Shown in pieces: positions 50,345 through 58,289 of a stretch of DNA of 64,000 nt. Source of the stretch: Balneola sp. (lineage in GTDB: Bacteria > Bacteroidota > Rhodothermia > Balneolales > Balneolaceae); assembly GCA_003712055.1 (NCBI GenBank), contig RHLJ01000003.1:463999-527998 (forward strand), written 5' to 3'. Under the pieces are notes generated by a model that did no database searches, was not told where the DNA came from, and saw only the letters and a program-made list of their open reading frames with translations. The translations under genes and the position numbers were made by a program. Within the stretch, counting starts at the first letter, position 1. Each line of letters starts with the position of its first letter.

Positions 50345-52292
50345 TCAATCCGAGATACTGTGGGAACCAAGTCAGGAGTTCACCAACAATAGCGGGTTAA
50401 TGAACTATCAGCGATGGGTTGAAAAGCATTTCGGCCTCAAATTCGCTGATTATGAAGAATTCTGGAACTGGTCTAATTATAGCTACGCTGACTTCTGGGA
50501 ATCTCTCTGGCAGTACTTTGACATAATCTCCCATTCCGAATATGAATCTGTGATTGATAGCCACGATATGCCCGGGGCTAAATGGTTTAATGGAGCTACC
50601 CTTAATTATGCTGAACATATCTTCCGAAATAGTTCTGATTCAAGGCCAGCGCTAATTTTTACAAATGAGGAAAATGAAATTGGCACCCTTACGTGGGGAG
50701 GTCTTAAACGATATGTTTCTGCTACTCAAGCCTACCTTGTGGAGCAGGGAATTAAAAAAGGAGATCGGGTTGCGGGATATCTCCCCAATACCCCTGAAGC
50801 TATTATCTGCTTTTTAGCGGTTAACTCGCTGGGTGCAATTTGGTCATGTTGCTCTCCTGATTTTGGGGTGAATACCGTTATTGACCGGTTTTCCCAGATT
50901 GAACCTAAGCTCTTTTTTACTTGCGATGGCTATCAATATGGAGGAAAACGAATCGACAGGCTTTCTGAGGCACAACAAATTTCTGAGGCTATCTCATCCA
51001 TAGAAACCGTGGTTTTGATTCCCACTTTGAATGGGGATGCTAAACTGGCAAACTCAGTACTATGGAAAGAAGTTATAGCTACACCATTCCAGGAACTCTC
51101 ATTTACACCTGTCGAATTTAATCACCCAATCTGGGTGCTTTACTCCTCAGGAACTACGGGAAAACCAAAGGCTATTACCCATTCCCATGGCGGAGTATTA
51201 CTTGAGCACTTGAAATACATGCATTTCCACAATGATGTAAAGCCCGGTGAGCACTTTTTCTGGTTTACCACCACTGGCTGGATGATGTGGAACTTCCTTC
51301 AGGCCTCTCTACTGGCCGGAGCGGTTCCGGTACTTTTTGACGGAAGCCCGGGAACACCGGATTTAAATGCGCTTTGGAAAATTACTTCCGAGCTTCCAAT
51401 TCATCATTTCGGAACCAGTGCCCCGTTTCTTATTGCCTGTATGAAGAAAGGACTTAGCCCTGGTAGAGACTTCGACCTCTCCGCGCTTAGGTCTATTGGC
51501 TCTACAGGAGCTCCTCTACCTCCTGAAGCTTTTGATTGGGTATATGAACATATAAAAAAGGATGTTTGGTTATGCAGTATGAGCGGAGGTACAGATGTGT
51601 GTACTGCTTTTGTTGGCGGAATTCCTTCCAAAGCTGTTAAGCGAGGTCGTATCCAGGGGCGGGCTTTGGGGTGCGCTTTAACAAGTGTTGATGAAGAAGG
51701 TCAGAAAGTGGTGAATTCTCTTGGTGAAATGGTTATTGCTAATCCGATGCCTTCGATGCCTGTTCATTTCTGGGGAGATGAAAATTATACCAGATATACC
51801 AGCAGTTACTTTGAGTCTTATCCGGGTAAATGGTGCCATGGAGACTGGATACAATTAGATGAAGATGGAAGCCTCCAGATTTTTGGCCGATCAGATGCCA
51901 CCCTGAACCGAAAAGGCATTCGAATTGGAACTGCGGAAATTTACTCTGTGCTGGATCGTATTACTGGATTGGCAGACTCCCTTATTGTAAATCTGGAAAA
52001 GAAAGATGGATCGGACATCATGCCTTTGTTTGTGGTAGTTGAGGACGGTTTTGTTTTGGAGGCTTTATCCGAAACTATTAAACAAAGATTAATAGAAGAG
52101 TGCTCGCCACGCCATGTTCCCGATCAGATCATCCAGGTTGATGACATCCCATACACGTTAAGTGGCAAAAAAATGGAAGTACCGGTCAAAAAAGCCTTGA
52201 TGGGATTAGATGTTTCAAAACACATGAACCGGGATGCCAGCCGAAACCCCGATGCTATGGATGTGTTTGTTAGATTGGCTGGGAGTTTGTAG
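50337..52292 (+). CDS. Acetoacetate-CoA ligase (acetoacetyl-CoA synthetase)
   Basis: Activates acetoacetate to acetoacetyl-CoA, finishing tyrosine use. The AMP-binding motif YSSGTTGKPKAITHSHGG, the ANL core W-M-M-W-N, the ARSD-like FGRSDATLNRKGIRIGTAEIY and the catalytic Lys in LSGKKMEVPVKK near the C-terminus are present. The N-terminal part (NYQRWVEKHFGLKFADYEEFW) matches the acetoacetyl-CoA synthetase branch. 651 residues. It overlaps the previous gene by 8 bases. Confidence 0.92.
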   Translation: MGNQSEILWEPSQEFTNNSGLMNYQRWVEKHFGLKFADYEEFWNWSNYSYADFWESLWQYFDIISHSEYESVIDSHDMPGAKWFNGATLNYAEHIFRNSSDSRPALIFTNEENEIGTLTWGGLKRYVSATQAYLVEQGIKKGDRVAGYLPNTPEAIICFLAVNSLGAIWSCCSPDFGVNTVIDRFSQIEPKLFFTCDGYQYGGKRIDRLSEAQQISEAISSIETVVLIPTLNGDAKLANSVLWKEVIATPFQELSFTPVEFNHPIWVLYSSGTTGKPKAITHSHGGVLLEHLKYMHFHNDVKPGEHFFWFTTTGWMMWNFLQASLLAGAVPVLFDGSPGTPDLNALWKITSELPIHHFGTSAPFLIACMKKGLSPGRDFDLSALRSIGSTGAPLPPEAFDWVYEHIKKDVWLCSMSGGTDVCTAFVGGIPSKAVKRGRIQGRALGCALTSVDEEGQKVVNSLGEMVIANPMPSMPVHFWGDENYTRYTSSYFESYPGKWCHGDWIQLDEDGSLQIFGRSDATLNRKGIRIGTAEIYSVLDRITGLADSLIVNLEKKDGSDIMPLFVVVEDGFVLEALSETIKQRLIEECSPRHVPDQIIQVDDIPYTLSGKKMEVPVKKALMGLDVSKHMNRDASRNPDAMDVFVRLAGSL

Positions 52293-52308
52293 CCGATCTA
52301 TTTTCTCA

Positions 52309-52347
52309 AGTAAGAATATTCAACAAGGAATAAAGAGGTAAGAAGTT
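52309..52347. repeat. GTAAGAATATTCAACAAGGAATA repeat (copy 2)
   Basis: The 20-base core AGTAAGAATATTCAACAAGG matches copy 1 at 38177 exactly, followed by AATAAAGAGGTAAGAAGT. Located just after the acetoacetate-CoA ligase stop. Confidence 0.65.
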
Positions 52348-52382
52348 CCGGGTAACCACATCTCTTCTTTATCTCCTTTTAC

Positions 52383-52513
52383 GTCATCCCGCACTTGATA
52401 CTGAATCAAGTTCAGCACATGTTGCGGGATCTGTGATAAGACAGACTTTGAAAAAGCAAGGAGTAACAACCAAGAGAAATCTTTTACAGATCCCGGGTCT
52501 ACCCCCGGATGAC
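52383..52513. repeat. Dispersed GTCAT...ATGAC inverted-repeat element (copy 6)
   Basis: Left: GTCATCCCGCACTTGATACT, then a segment ending GCGGGATCTGTG; right: ACAGATCCCGGGTCT followed by GGATGAC. Nearly identical to copy 5 at both ends; the middle differs. It lies between the tyrosine operon and the next hypothetical gene. Confidence 0.85.
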
Positions 52514-52585
52514 ATGAGAAAGGTTTTATAGTATTTATTGGAAGGAAAAAGTTTATTCTGTTTCTTTCGAAAAAACCTACAAATT

Positions 52586-52966
52586 TTGAAATTATCAGCA
52601 AGCCACGGAAAAAAATTTTCCGACCCCACTAATGAACAGATCAATCATGCTATTGATGATATAGAGGACAAAAACGGCAGCTTTGTAATTCTGGATACTA
52701 ACAATGGATTCATACAATGTGCCGGAGAGTTACCGGATAAACTAATTGTTGAGTATCAAATAGATGGAAAGCATTTTCAATCGGTTTCTCAATCTCTAAT
52801 GGCTCACCAAGTAAAAGATATCTTTAAACAGTTTCTCCTAGGCGAAACTGCATTCAAAGAGAACTATAGCTGGAAAGAAATTGAATTGACAGGATCGAGT
52901 GGCTCTGGATGCACTCCTATTCTAATGGTTGGAATTATTCTTTTGGGCATTCTTATTAGCTTTTGA
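52586..52966 (+). CDS. Hypothetical protein, immunity-protein-like
   Basis: 126 residues from a TTG at 52586 (a longer TTG start at 52538 adds 16 poorly conserved residues). The first 45 residues, NGKKF-like motif SDPTNEQINHAIDDIED, then GSFVILDTNNGFIQCAGEL, and YQIDGKHFQSVSQSLMAHQVKDIFKQFLLGE with SWKEIEL, resemble the small Imm1-like/DUF families in which a beta sheet precedes an alpha helix. The last 20 residues are hydrophobic (GCTPILMVGIILLGILISF), possibly a tail anchor. No partner toxin is seen. Confidence 0.5.
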   Translation: MKLSASHGKKFSDPTNEQINHAIDDIEDKNGSFVILDTNNGFIQCAGELPDKLIVEYQIDGKHFQSVSQSLMAHQVKDIFKQFLLGETAFKENYSWKEIELTGSSGSGCTPILMVGIILLGILISF

Positions 52967-53020
52967 TATCCCAAGCCTGGAGCATTTATATGTAAAGCAT
53001 CGAAAATTTTTCCACGCAAA

Positions 53021-54508
53021 ATGAATGATCAAATACTGAACGAGATATCCGTTCTTCTTAAGTCCCATTATCACGTCATTAATATTGAAACCATTGATGA
53101 TGACCGTGCTGAAGCAATCGCCAAAGAGATTTCAGACCTGATTCAGATACCCTTTTATATATGGTCTGTACACCGGGGGCTATTTAATTATACAGAGCGG
53201 GACGTTCACCCGGATACCGAAGACGTGTTCAATTTATTGTCACATATCAGTGGTTCCACTTCAGAAGGGATTTATTTATTGAGGGGCTTCAAACCTTTTC
53301 TTGATGATATAAAAGTAAATACTCACTTAATCAGTCTGGTTGATCGGCTCGAAAATGACCGAAGCGCTTTATTCTTTACCGGAAAAGATGCCCAATTAGA
53401 AGATCCCCTTCGTTCACATGTAGCTTCCATCAAATTGCCCCTTCCTTCTGAAGACGACTTTGTTGTGCTATTAAAGCAGATCTATACAGATTTAAAACGA
53501 AAAGAACGCATCGAGATAAATATTTCTAAGCCTGATTTGGACAAACTCATTATGAACCTGAGGGGCCTCACTCTTTTTGAAGCCAAGAAAATATTGACCA
53601 TGATTATGGTTGAAGATGGTACACTTACTAAGGATGATATTCAGGTTGTCATAGATTCTAAAAAGAAGCTAATCGAGAAAGAAGGCCTTCTGGAATATTA
53701 TACTGCTGAGGAGAGCTTTGGTGATATCGCTGCTCTTGACGGGTTAAAGGATTGGCTAAAAAAACGTCAGATTTTTGTGGAAAAACCGGATCAGGCGAAA
53801 AAAGCAGGGTTAATATTTCCAAAAGGCATCCTTTTATTGGGTGTGCCCGGAACCGGAAAAAGCTTGTGTGCAAAAGCAGTCTCTAAAGAATGGGGATTAC
53901 CTTTATTGAAAATGGATCCTGCAAAATTATACAGTAAATATATTGGGGAAACGGAGAGCAAGTTCAATAAGGCGATGGAGATTTCAGAGAAAATGTCCCC
54001 GCTTATCTTGTGGATTGATGAAATAGAAAAAGCTTTTGCAAGCGGAGGTGATGCCGATGGCGGGCTATCTCAGCGTGTAATTGGCAGCTTCCTTTCCTGG
54101 ATGCAGGAGCGCAAAGGAGACGTTTTTGTAATCGCTACCGCAAATGATGTAGAAAAATTACCGCCCGAGTTTTTAAGAAAGGGCAGGTTTGATGAAATCT
54201 TTTTTGTGGATTTGCCTGACTATGAAGCCAGAAAATCTATTCTGGATATACATATGAAAAGAAGGGAAATGGCTCTGAACCTCTTAAATCTAGAAAGATT
54301 AGCAGAGCTTACCGAAGGATTTAGTGGCGCAGAACTGGAACAAGTACTTATTGGGGCTCTTTATTCTTCATTCTCCAATAAAACTGAAATTACCCAGGAA
54401 GATATAGAAGAGGAAATCAGGAGCACCTACCCATTGTCACAAACCTTTGAACATAAAATCCAGACGCTAAGAGAGTGGGCAAAGACCCGAACTGTTTCCG
54501 CAAATTGA
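53021..54508 (+). CDS. AAA-family ATPase, Ycf46-like
   Basis: Residues 250-460 form an AAA ATPase: Walker A GVPGTGKSLCAKAV, Walker B LILWIDEIEKA, sensor 1 FVIATAND, and arginine-finger PPEFLRKGRFDEIFFVDLP. The N-terminal 220 residues have an additional helical region with IETIDDDRAEAIAKEI that matches the Ycf46 family of unknown role. 495 residues. Monocistronic. Confidence 0.88.
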   Translation: MNDQILNEISVLLKSHYHVINIETIDDDRAEAIAKEISDLIQIPFYIWSVHRGLFNYTERDVHPDTEDVFNLLSHISGSTSEGIYLLRGFKPFLDDIKVNTHLISLVDRLENDRSALFFTGKDAQLEDPLRSHVASIKLPLPSEDDFVVLLKQIYTDLKRKERIEINISKPDLDKLIMNLRGLTLFEAKKILTMIMVEDGTLTKDDIQVVIDSKKKLIEKEGLLEYYTAEESFGDIAALDGLKDWLKKRQIFVEKPDQAKKAGLIFPKGILLLGVPGTGKSLCAKAVSKEWGLPLLKMDPAKLYSKYIGETESKFNKAMEISEKMSPLILWIDEIEKAFASGGDADGGLSQRVIGSFLSWMQERKGDVFVIATANDVEKLPPEFLRKGRFDEIFFVDLPDYEARKSILDIHMKRREMALNLLNLERLAELTEGFSGAELEQVLIGALYSSFSNKTEITQEDIEEEIRSTYPLSQTFEHKIQTLREWAKTRTVSAN

Positions 54509-54637
54509 CCGCTTAATCGATACGTGGTTTTTTCTTATCAACTTTTAAAAAAAATTACACTTGTAACTAGTATAATCTATTCTGGGTAGCTTCTAGTATA
54601 TTCAACCCGCAAACTTTTAAATAAATACAACCAATCC

Positions 54638-57016
54638 ATGAAACGCATTTCAATTTTATTCTACACGTTTTTCATTGCGTTGACTGTTCAATTTGCTTTT
54701 GCACAAACCACTCCAGATGGGGTACTATCGCAAATGCAAGGGTTTGGACAGGCAGTTGAAATTTCAAACGGAAACGTATTCATCGGGGAACCTAATAATA
54801 TTCACATTCCCGGGGCTGTGTACATCTTTACCAAAGATGGAGACAACTGGATACAAAGCAATATGATCAAAGCCGAAGATGGAGATATCGGTGATAGCTT
54901 TGGATCATCATTATCTGCAAACGGAAACTTGTTAATGGTTGGCGCGCCTGACAGAAACGACGGTGAGGGCGGTGCTTATATTTTTGCGCAAGCAAATGAT
55001 GGTACCTGGTCTCAATTAACCATGTTTACAGTTGCTTCAGATTCTGCCATTAGTTCGGCAGGTTCCGATGTAGCTTTAGGCAATGGCTATGCTTTTGTTG
55101 GTATTCCTTCTCTAGGTACCGGAGCTGTAGTAGTTTACAAAGAAGATGACGGAAACTGGTTACAGGATACCATCATTATGAATCCCGATACTGCTGAAGC
55201 TGACTTCGGTAGTGCCATAGATATAGATGGCATGAACCTTCTGATAGGTGCCCCAACCGAAGATGGCGGAGCAGCTTTTGTATATTCTATGGACGAAGAG
55301 AATAACTGGGCGCTTAGTGGTACTCTTAAATACAACTCGCTTACAGAAGAAAGTCGTTTCGCCAGCGAAGTTGCAATCATGGGAGACTTAGCTGTCATCG
55401 GTGCTTACCGAAATAATTCTATTGGAACTGCTTTCTTGTATCGCCAAACAGAAGGTAGCTGGGCTCCAGCAGGGCAATTAGCTGCTTTTGATCAAAATCT
55501 ACGCAACTCGTTTGGATATTCCATAGCTATTGCTGAAAACGAAGTATTAGTTGGTGCTGTAAACGCGAATGCCGGAACTGGTGCTATTTATCGTTTCCCA
55601 ATGGATGAAGATGGAAACTGGACTGGTTCAAGCAGGCTTGAAAGTTCAGGTCAGCAGCCCGGAGATTTCTTAGGAGCTTCGCTTGCTGCAGACGGAGGTG
55701 TTGTTGTTACCGGTTTAATTGGTGGCGATTTCCGGGCTGGTAAAGCTGCAATTTTAGAATTGGACGAAGATGGAAACTGGATGACCTCCAATGTTGTAAT
55801 CAGTGAACCAATTGGTCTATTAGATCCTGTTACAGAAGGGAAAGTTGATTGCGATGCTGGTGCGGCTGGAATATTTGGCTGTGAGCAGGTTAACCTAATC
55901 TCGTTCCTTCCAACAAGAGATGTTGGTGGCGATCGTGGAGTAAGACTTAATGATATCTGGGGATGGGAAGATCCTGAAACAGGTAAGGAGTATGCACTGG
56001 TAGGCCGTTCAGAAGGAACTTCGTTTGTTGACCTTAGCGACCCTTCAAACCCCGTTTATGTTGCAAACTTACCTATGACTGAAGGTGCTCGTGCAAATGT
56101 TTGGCGCGATATTAAAGTATATAAAGATCACGCGTACATCGTTGCTGACGGAGCTGGCCAACATGGAATGCAAGTTGTGGACCTAACAAAATTACGTGCA
56201 TTTGATGGAGAACCATTATTGCTTGAAGAAGACTTCGTATACGACAATGTAGCTAGTGCACATAATGTGGTAATTAATGAGGAAACGGGTTTTGCATACA
56301 TCGTTGGTGCCAGAGGTGGAGGAACCACTTGTGGTGGTGGCCTGCACATGGTAAATATCCAGGATCCTAAAAACCCAGAGTTTGCGGGCTGCTTTGCCGA
56401 TCCTTCAACTGGGCGTAGTGGAACAGGATATTCTCACGATGCGCAGTGTGTAGTCTATAATGGGCCGGATGAGGAGCACAGTGGCAAAGAAATTTGTGTT
56501 GGTGCCAACGAAACCGCCATTAGTGTTGCTGATGTAACCGATAAGGAAAACCCAATTGCCCTTTCTACAGGGTCATATCCTGATTTCGGGTACGTTCATC
56601 AGGGTTGGTTTACTGATGATCATAGGTATTTCTATCAGAACGATGAATTGGATGAGTTAATGGGAACCGTTGAGCAAACCCGTACTATCATCTGGGATTT
56701 AAGTGATTTGGATGATCCACAAGTTCTGGCTCAATTCTTAAATGACAATGCTTCTTCAGATCACAACCTGTACATCAAAGACAACCTGATGTACCAATCA
56801 AACTATGTGAGTGGGCTTCAGGTATTTGATATCAGTGATGCAGCAAACCCTGAAAAGGTGGCTTATTTTGACACCTTTCCATTCACGGAAGATGCAGCAG
56901 GCTTCAGCGGAACCTGGAGTAACTACCCATACTTTAAAAGCGGTGTAGTAATTATGACTAGTGGAACGGAAGGTCTATTTGTTCTGGAAACAACACCGGA
57001 ACTCATCAACCGTTAA
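54638..57016 (+). CDS. Secreted choice-of-anchor B / LVIVD-repeat beta-propeller protein
   Basis: Signal peptide (residues 1-22, FAFAQ). The first 380 residues are integrin-like FG-GAP repeats (G-D-S-F-G-S-S-L, NLLIGAPTEDGGAAFVY, GDFLGASLAADGGVVVTGL). The rest carries the choice-of-anchor B domain: DIWGWEDPETGKEYALVGRS, HNVVINEETGFAYIVGARG, SDHNLYIKDNLMYQSNYVSGLQVFDIS. Anchoring sequences were not recognised. It is first of a run of three secreted propeller genes and lies after an AT-rich promoter region. Confidence 0.87.
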   Translation: MKRISILFYTFFIALTVQFAFAQTTPDGVLSQMQGFGQAVEISNGNVFIGEPNNIHIPGAVYIFTKDGDNWIQSNMIKAEDGDIGDSFGSSLSANGNLLMVGAPDRNDGEGGAYIFAQANDGTWSQLTMFTVASDSAISSAGSDVALGNGYAFVGIPSLGTGAVVVYKEDDGNWLQDTIIMNPDTAEADFGSAIDIDGMNLLIGAPTEDGGAAFVYSMDEENNWALSGTLKYNSLTEESRFASEVAIMGDLAVIGAYRNNSIGTAFLYRQTEGSWAPAGQLAAFDQNLRNSFGYSIAIAENEVLVGAVNANAGTGAIYRFPMDEDGNWTGSSRLESSGQQPGDFLGASLAADGGVVVTGLIGGDFRAGKAAILELDEDGNWMTSNVVISEPIGLLDPVTEGKVDCDAGAAGIFGCEQVNLISFLPTRDVGGDRGVRLNDIWGWEDPETGKEYALVGRSEGTSFVDLSDPSNPVYVANLPMTEGARANVWRDIKVYKDHAYIVADGAGQHGMQVVDLTKLRAFDGEPLLLEEDFVYDNVASAHNVVINEETGFAYIVGARGGGTTCGGGLHMVNIQDPKNPEFAGCFADPSTGRSGTGYSHDAQCVVYNGPDEEHSGKEICVGANETAISVADVTDKENPIALSTGSYPDFGYVHQGWFTDDHRYFYQNDELDELMGTVEQTRTIIWDLSDLDDPQVLAQFLNDNASSDHNLYIKDNLMYQSNYVSGLQVFDISDAANPEKVAYFDTFPFTEDAAGFSGTWSNYPYFKSGVVIMTSGTEGLFVLETTPELINR

Positions 57017-57090
57017 TTTTTGAATCATTGATTAATGGCAGTATTTCTGCAAAGCTAATTTGTATGAGATGCTGTCATTACTTGTTATTG

Positions 57091-57132
57091 GTTAATGGTT
57101 ATTGGGAAGTTTATTCACCAATAACCATTAAC
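57091..57132. terminator. Strong 15-bp hairpin between two propeller genes
   Basis: Perfect inverted repeat: GTTAATGGTTATTGG and CCAATAACCATTAAC with a 12-base loop. No T-run follows on the plus strand, so it is a candidate processing or attenuation hairpin or an inserted repeat rather than a classical terminator. It sits between the choice-of-anchor B gene and the next propeller gene. Confidence 0.5.
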
Positions 57133-57160
57133 TATTAGACAACTCCTATATTCACCTGCC

Positions 57161-58285
57161 ATGATACTATCCTCACCAAATCGTATTAAAAAAACCATGA
57201 TCACCCTAATCCTGGCTTTATTTACTTTCTTGGGAAGCAGCCAGGTTTTCAGCCAGGAATTTGTGTATGTATGTAACCAAAACTCAGCTTCTATTTCGGT
57301 TATTAATGTATCCTCGCTAGAGGTTGAGACAACTATTGACCTGCAATCTCTTGGGTTTTCTGAAAATGCAAAACCACATCATGCAGCAGTTGAGCCGGAT
57401 GGATCTTTCTGGTACGTTACTTTAATTGGAGAGAACCGGGTACTAAAATTTAACCGGGAAAATGAATTAGTAGCTCAAACTGAAATGGAAGTACCAGGCT
57501 TACTAGCCCTTCACCCTACCAAGGATATTTTGTTTGTAGGTCGCTCAATGAGTGCAGTAAATCCCCCTCAAAGTTTTGGAATGGTCTCTAGAAGCGATAT
57601 GGCCCTTAATGAAGAGATCGATTTATTTTTTACCCGGCCTCATGCAATAGCAACTACTGCAGATAATAAGCACGTATTTGTTGCAAGCCTGGTTTCCAAC
57701 CAAATTCTATCCGTTGATACCGAAACCCGTGAGCAAGAATTAATTACTATGGAAGGGATGAATCATGTGTTTGTTAATTTCGCCATTTCTCCAGACCAGA
57801 CTACCCTGGTTGGAACTACACAAATGACCGGGAAACTATTCGTTTTTGATATCGAAGACCCACTTTCTCCTCAACTTGATAAAGCTATCGATGTAAATGC
57901 TCAGCCGTGGCATCCAGTGTATTCACATGACGGAGCTCGTGTATATTTTGGAAATAAAGAGGGTAATTCCATTACCGTGGTGGATATGACTGACCTGACC
58001 ATTGAAAAAGTAATTGAACATGAAGGTATTGCCCAGCCTCATGGTGCTGCGTTAAGTAGTGGCGATAAGTATCTCTTTGTTACCAATAACAACATGAAAA
58101 TGATGATGAATATGGGTGGCACAGATCAAAAGAAAGACGATCATAGCGGACATGGCTCTCACTCAAATCATGAAGAGATGGAAATGGCAAAGCCCGGAAT
58201 GGTTACCGTAGTTGATACAGAAACCCTTGAAGTAGTTAAGGTTATTCCTGTGGGCATGAACCCTACCGGAATCGGAAGCAGATAA
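57161..58285 (+). CDS. Secreted YncE-like beta-propeller protein with His/Met-rich loop
   Basis: Signal peptide (residues 1-34 from ATG 57161; an alternative ATG is 57197), then seven-bladed propeller repeats with the YVTN-type pattern (YVCNQNSASISVINVSSLEVE, KYLFVTNNN, TVVDTETLEVVKVIPVG). A loop at about residues 310-345 reads MKMMMNMGG then DDHSGHGSHSNHEEMEM, rich in Met and His, which could bind copper or other metals. Between the FG-GAP genes in a three-gene cluster. Function unknown. Confidence 0.85.
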   Translation: MILSSPNRIKKTMITLILALFTFLGSSQVFSQEFVYVCNQNSASISVINVSSLEVETTIDLQSLGFSENAKPHHAAVEPDGSFWYVTLIGENRVLKFNRENELVAQTEMEVPGLLALHPTKDILFVGRSMSAVNPPQSFGMVSRSDMALNEEIDLFFTRPHAIATTADNKHVFVASLVSNQILSVDTETREQELITMEGMNHVFVNFAISPDQTTLVGTTQMTGKLFVFDIEDPLSPQLDKAIDVNAQPWHPVYSHDGARVYFGNKEGNSITVVDMTDLTIEKVIEHEGIAQPHGAALSSGDKYLFVTNNNMKMMMNMGGTDQKKDDHSGHGSHSNHEEMEMAKPGMVTVVDTETLEVVKVIPVGMNPTGIGSR

Positions 58286-58289
58286 CCTA

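Noticed and set aside
52320..52601. Minus-strand ORF in the gap after the acetoacetate-CoA ligase
   Set aside because: Translates the dispersed repeats (H-P-G-V-D-P-G-S style peptide) and so is spurious.
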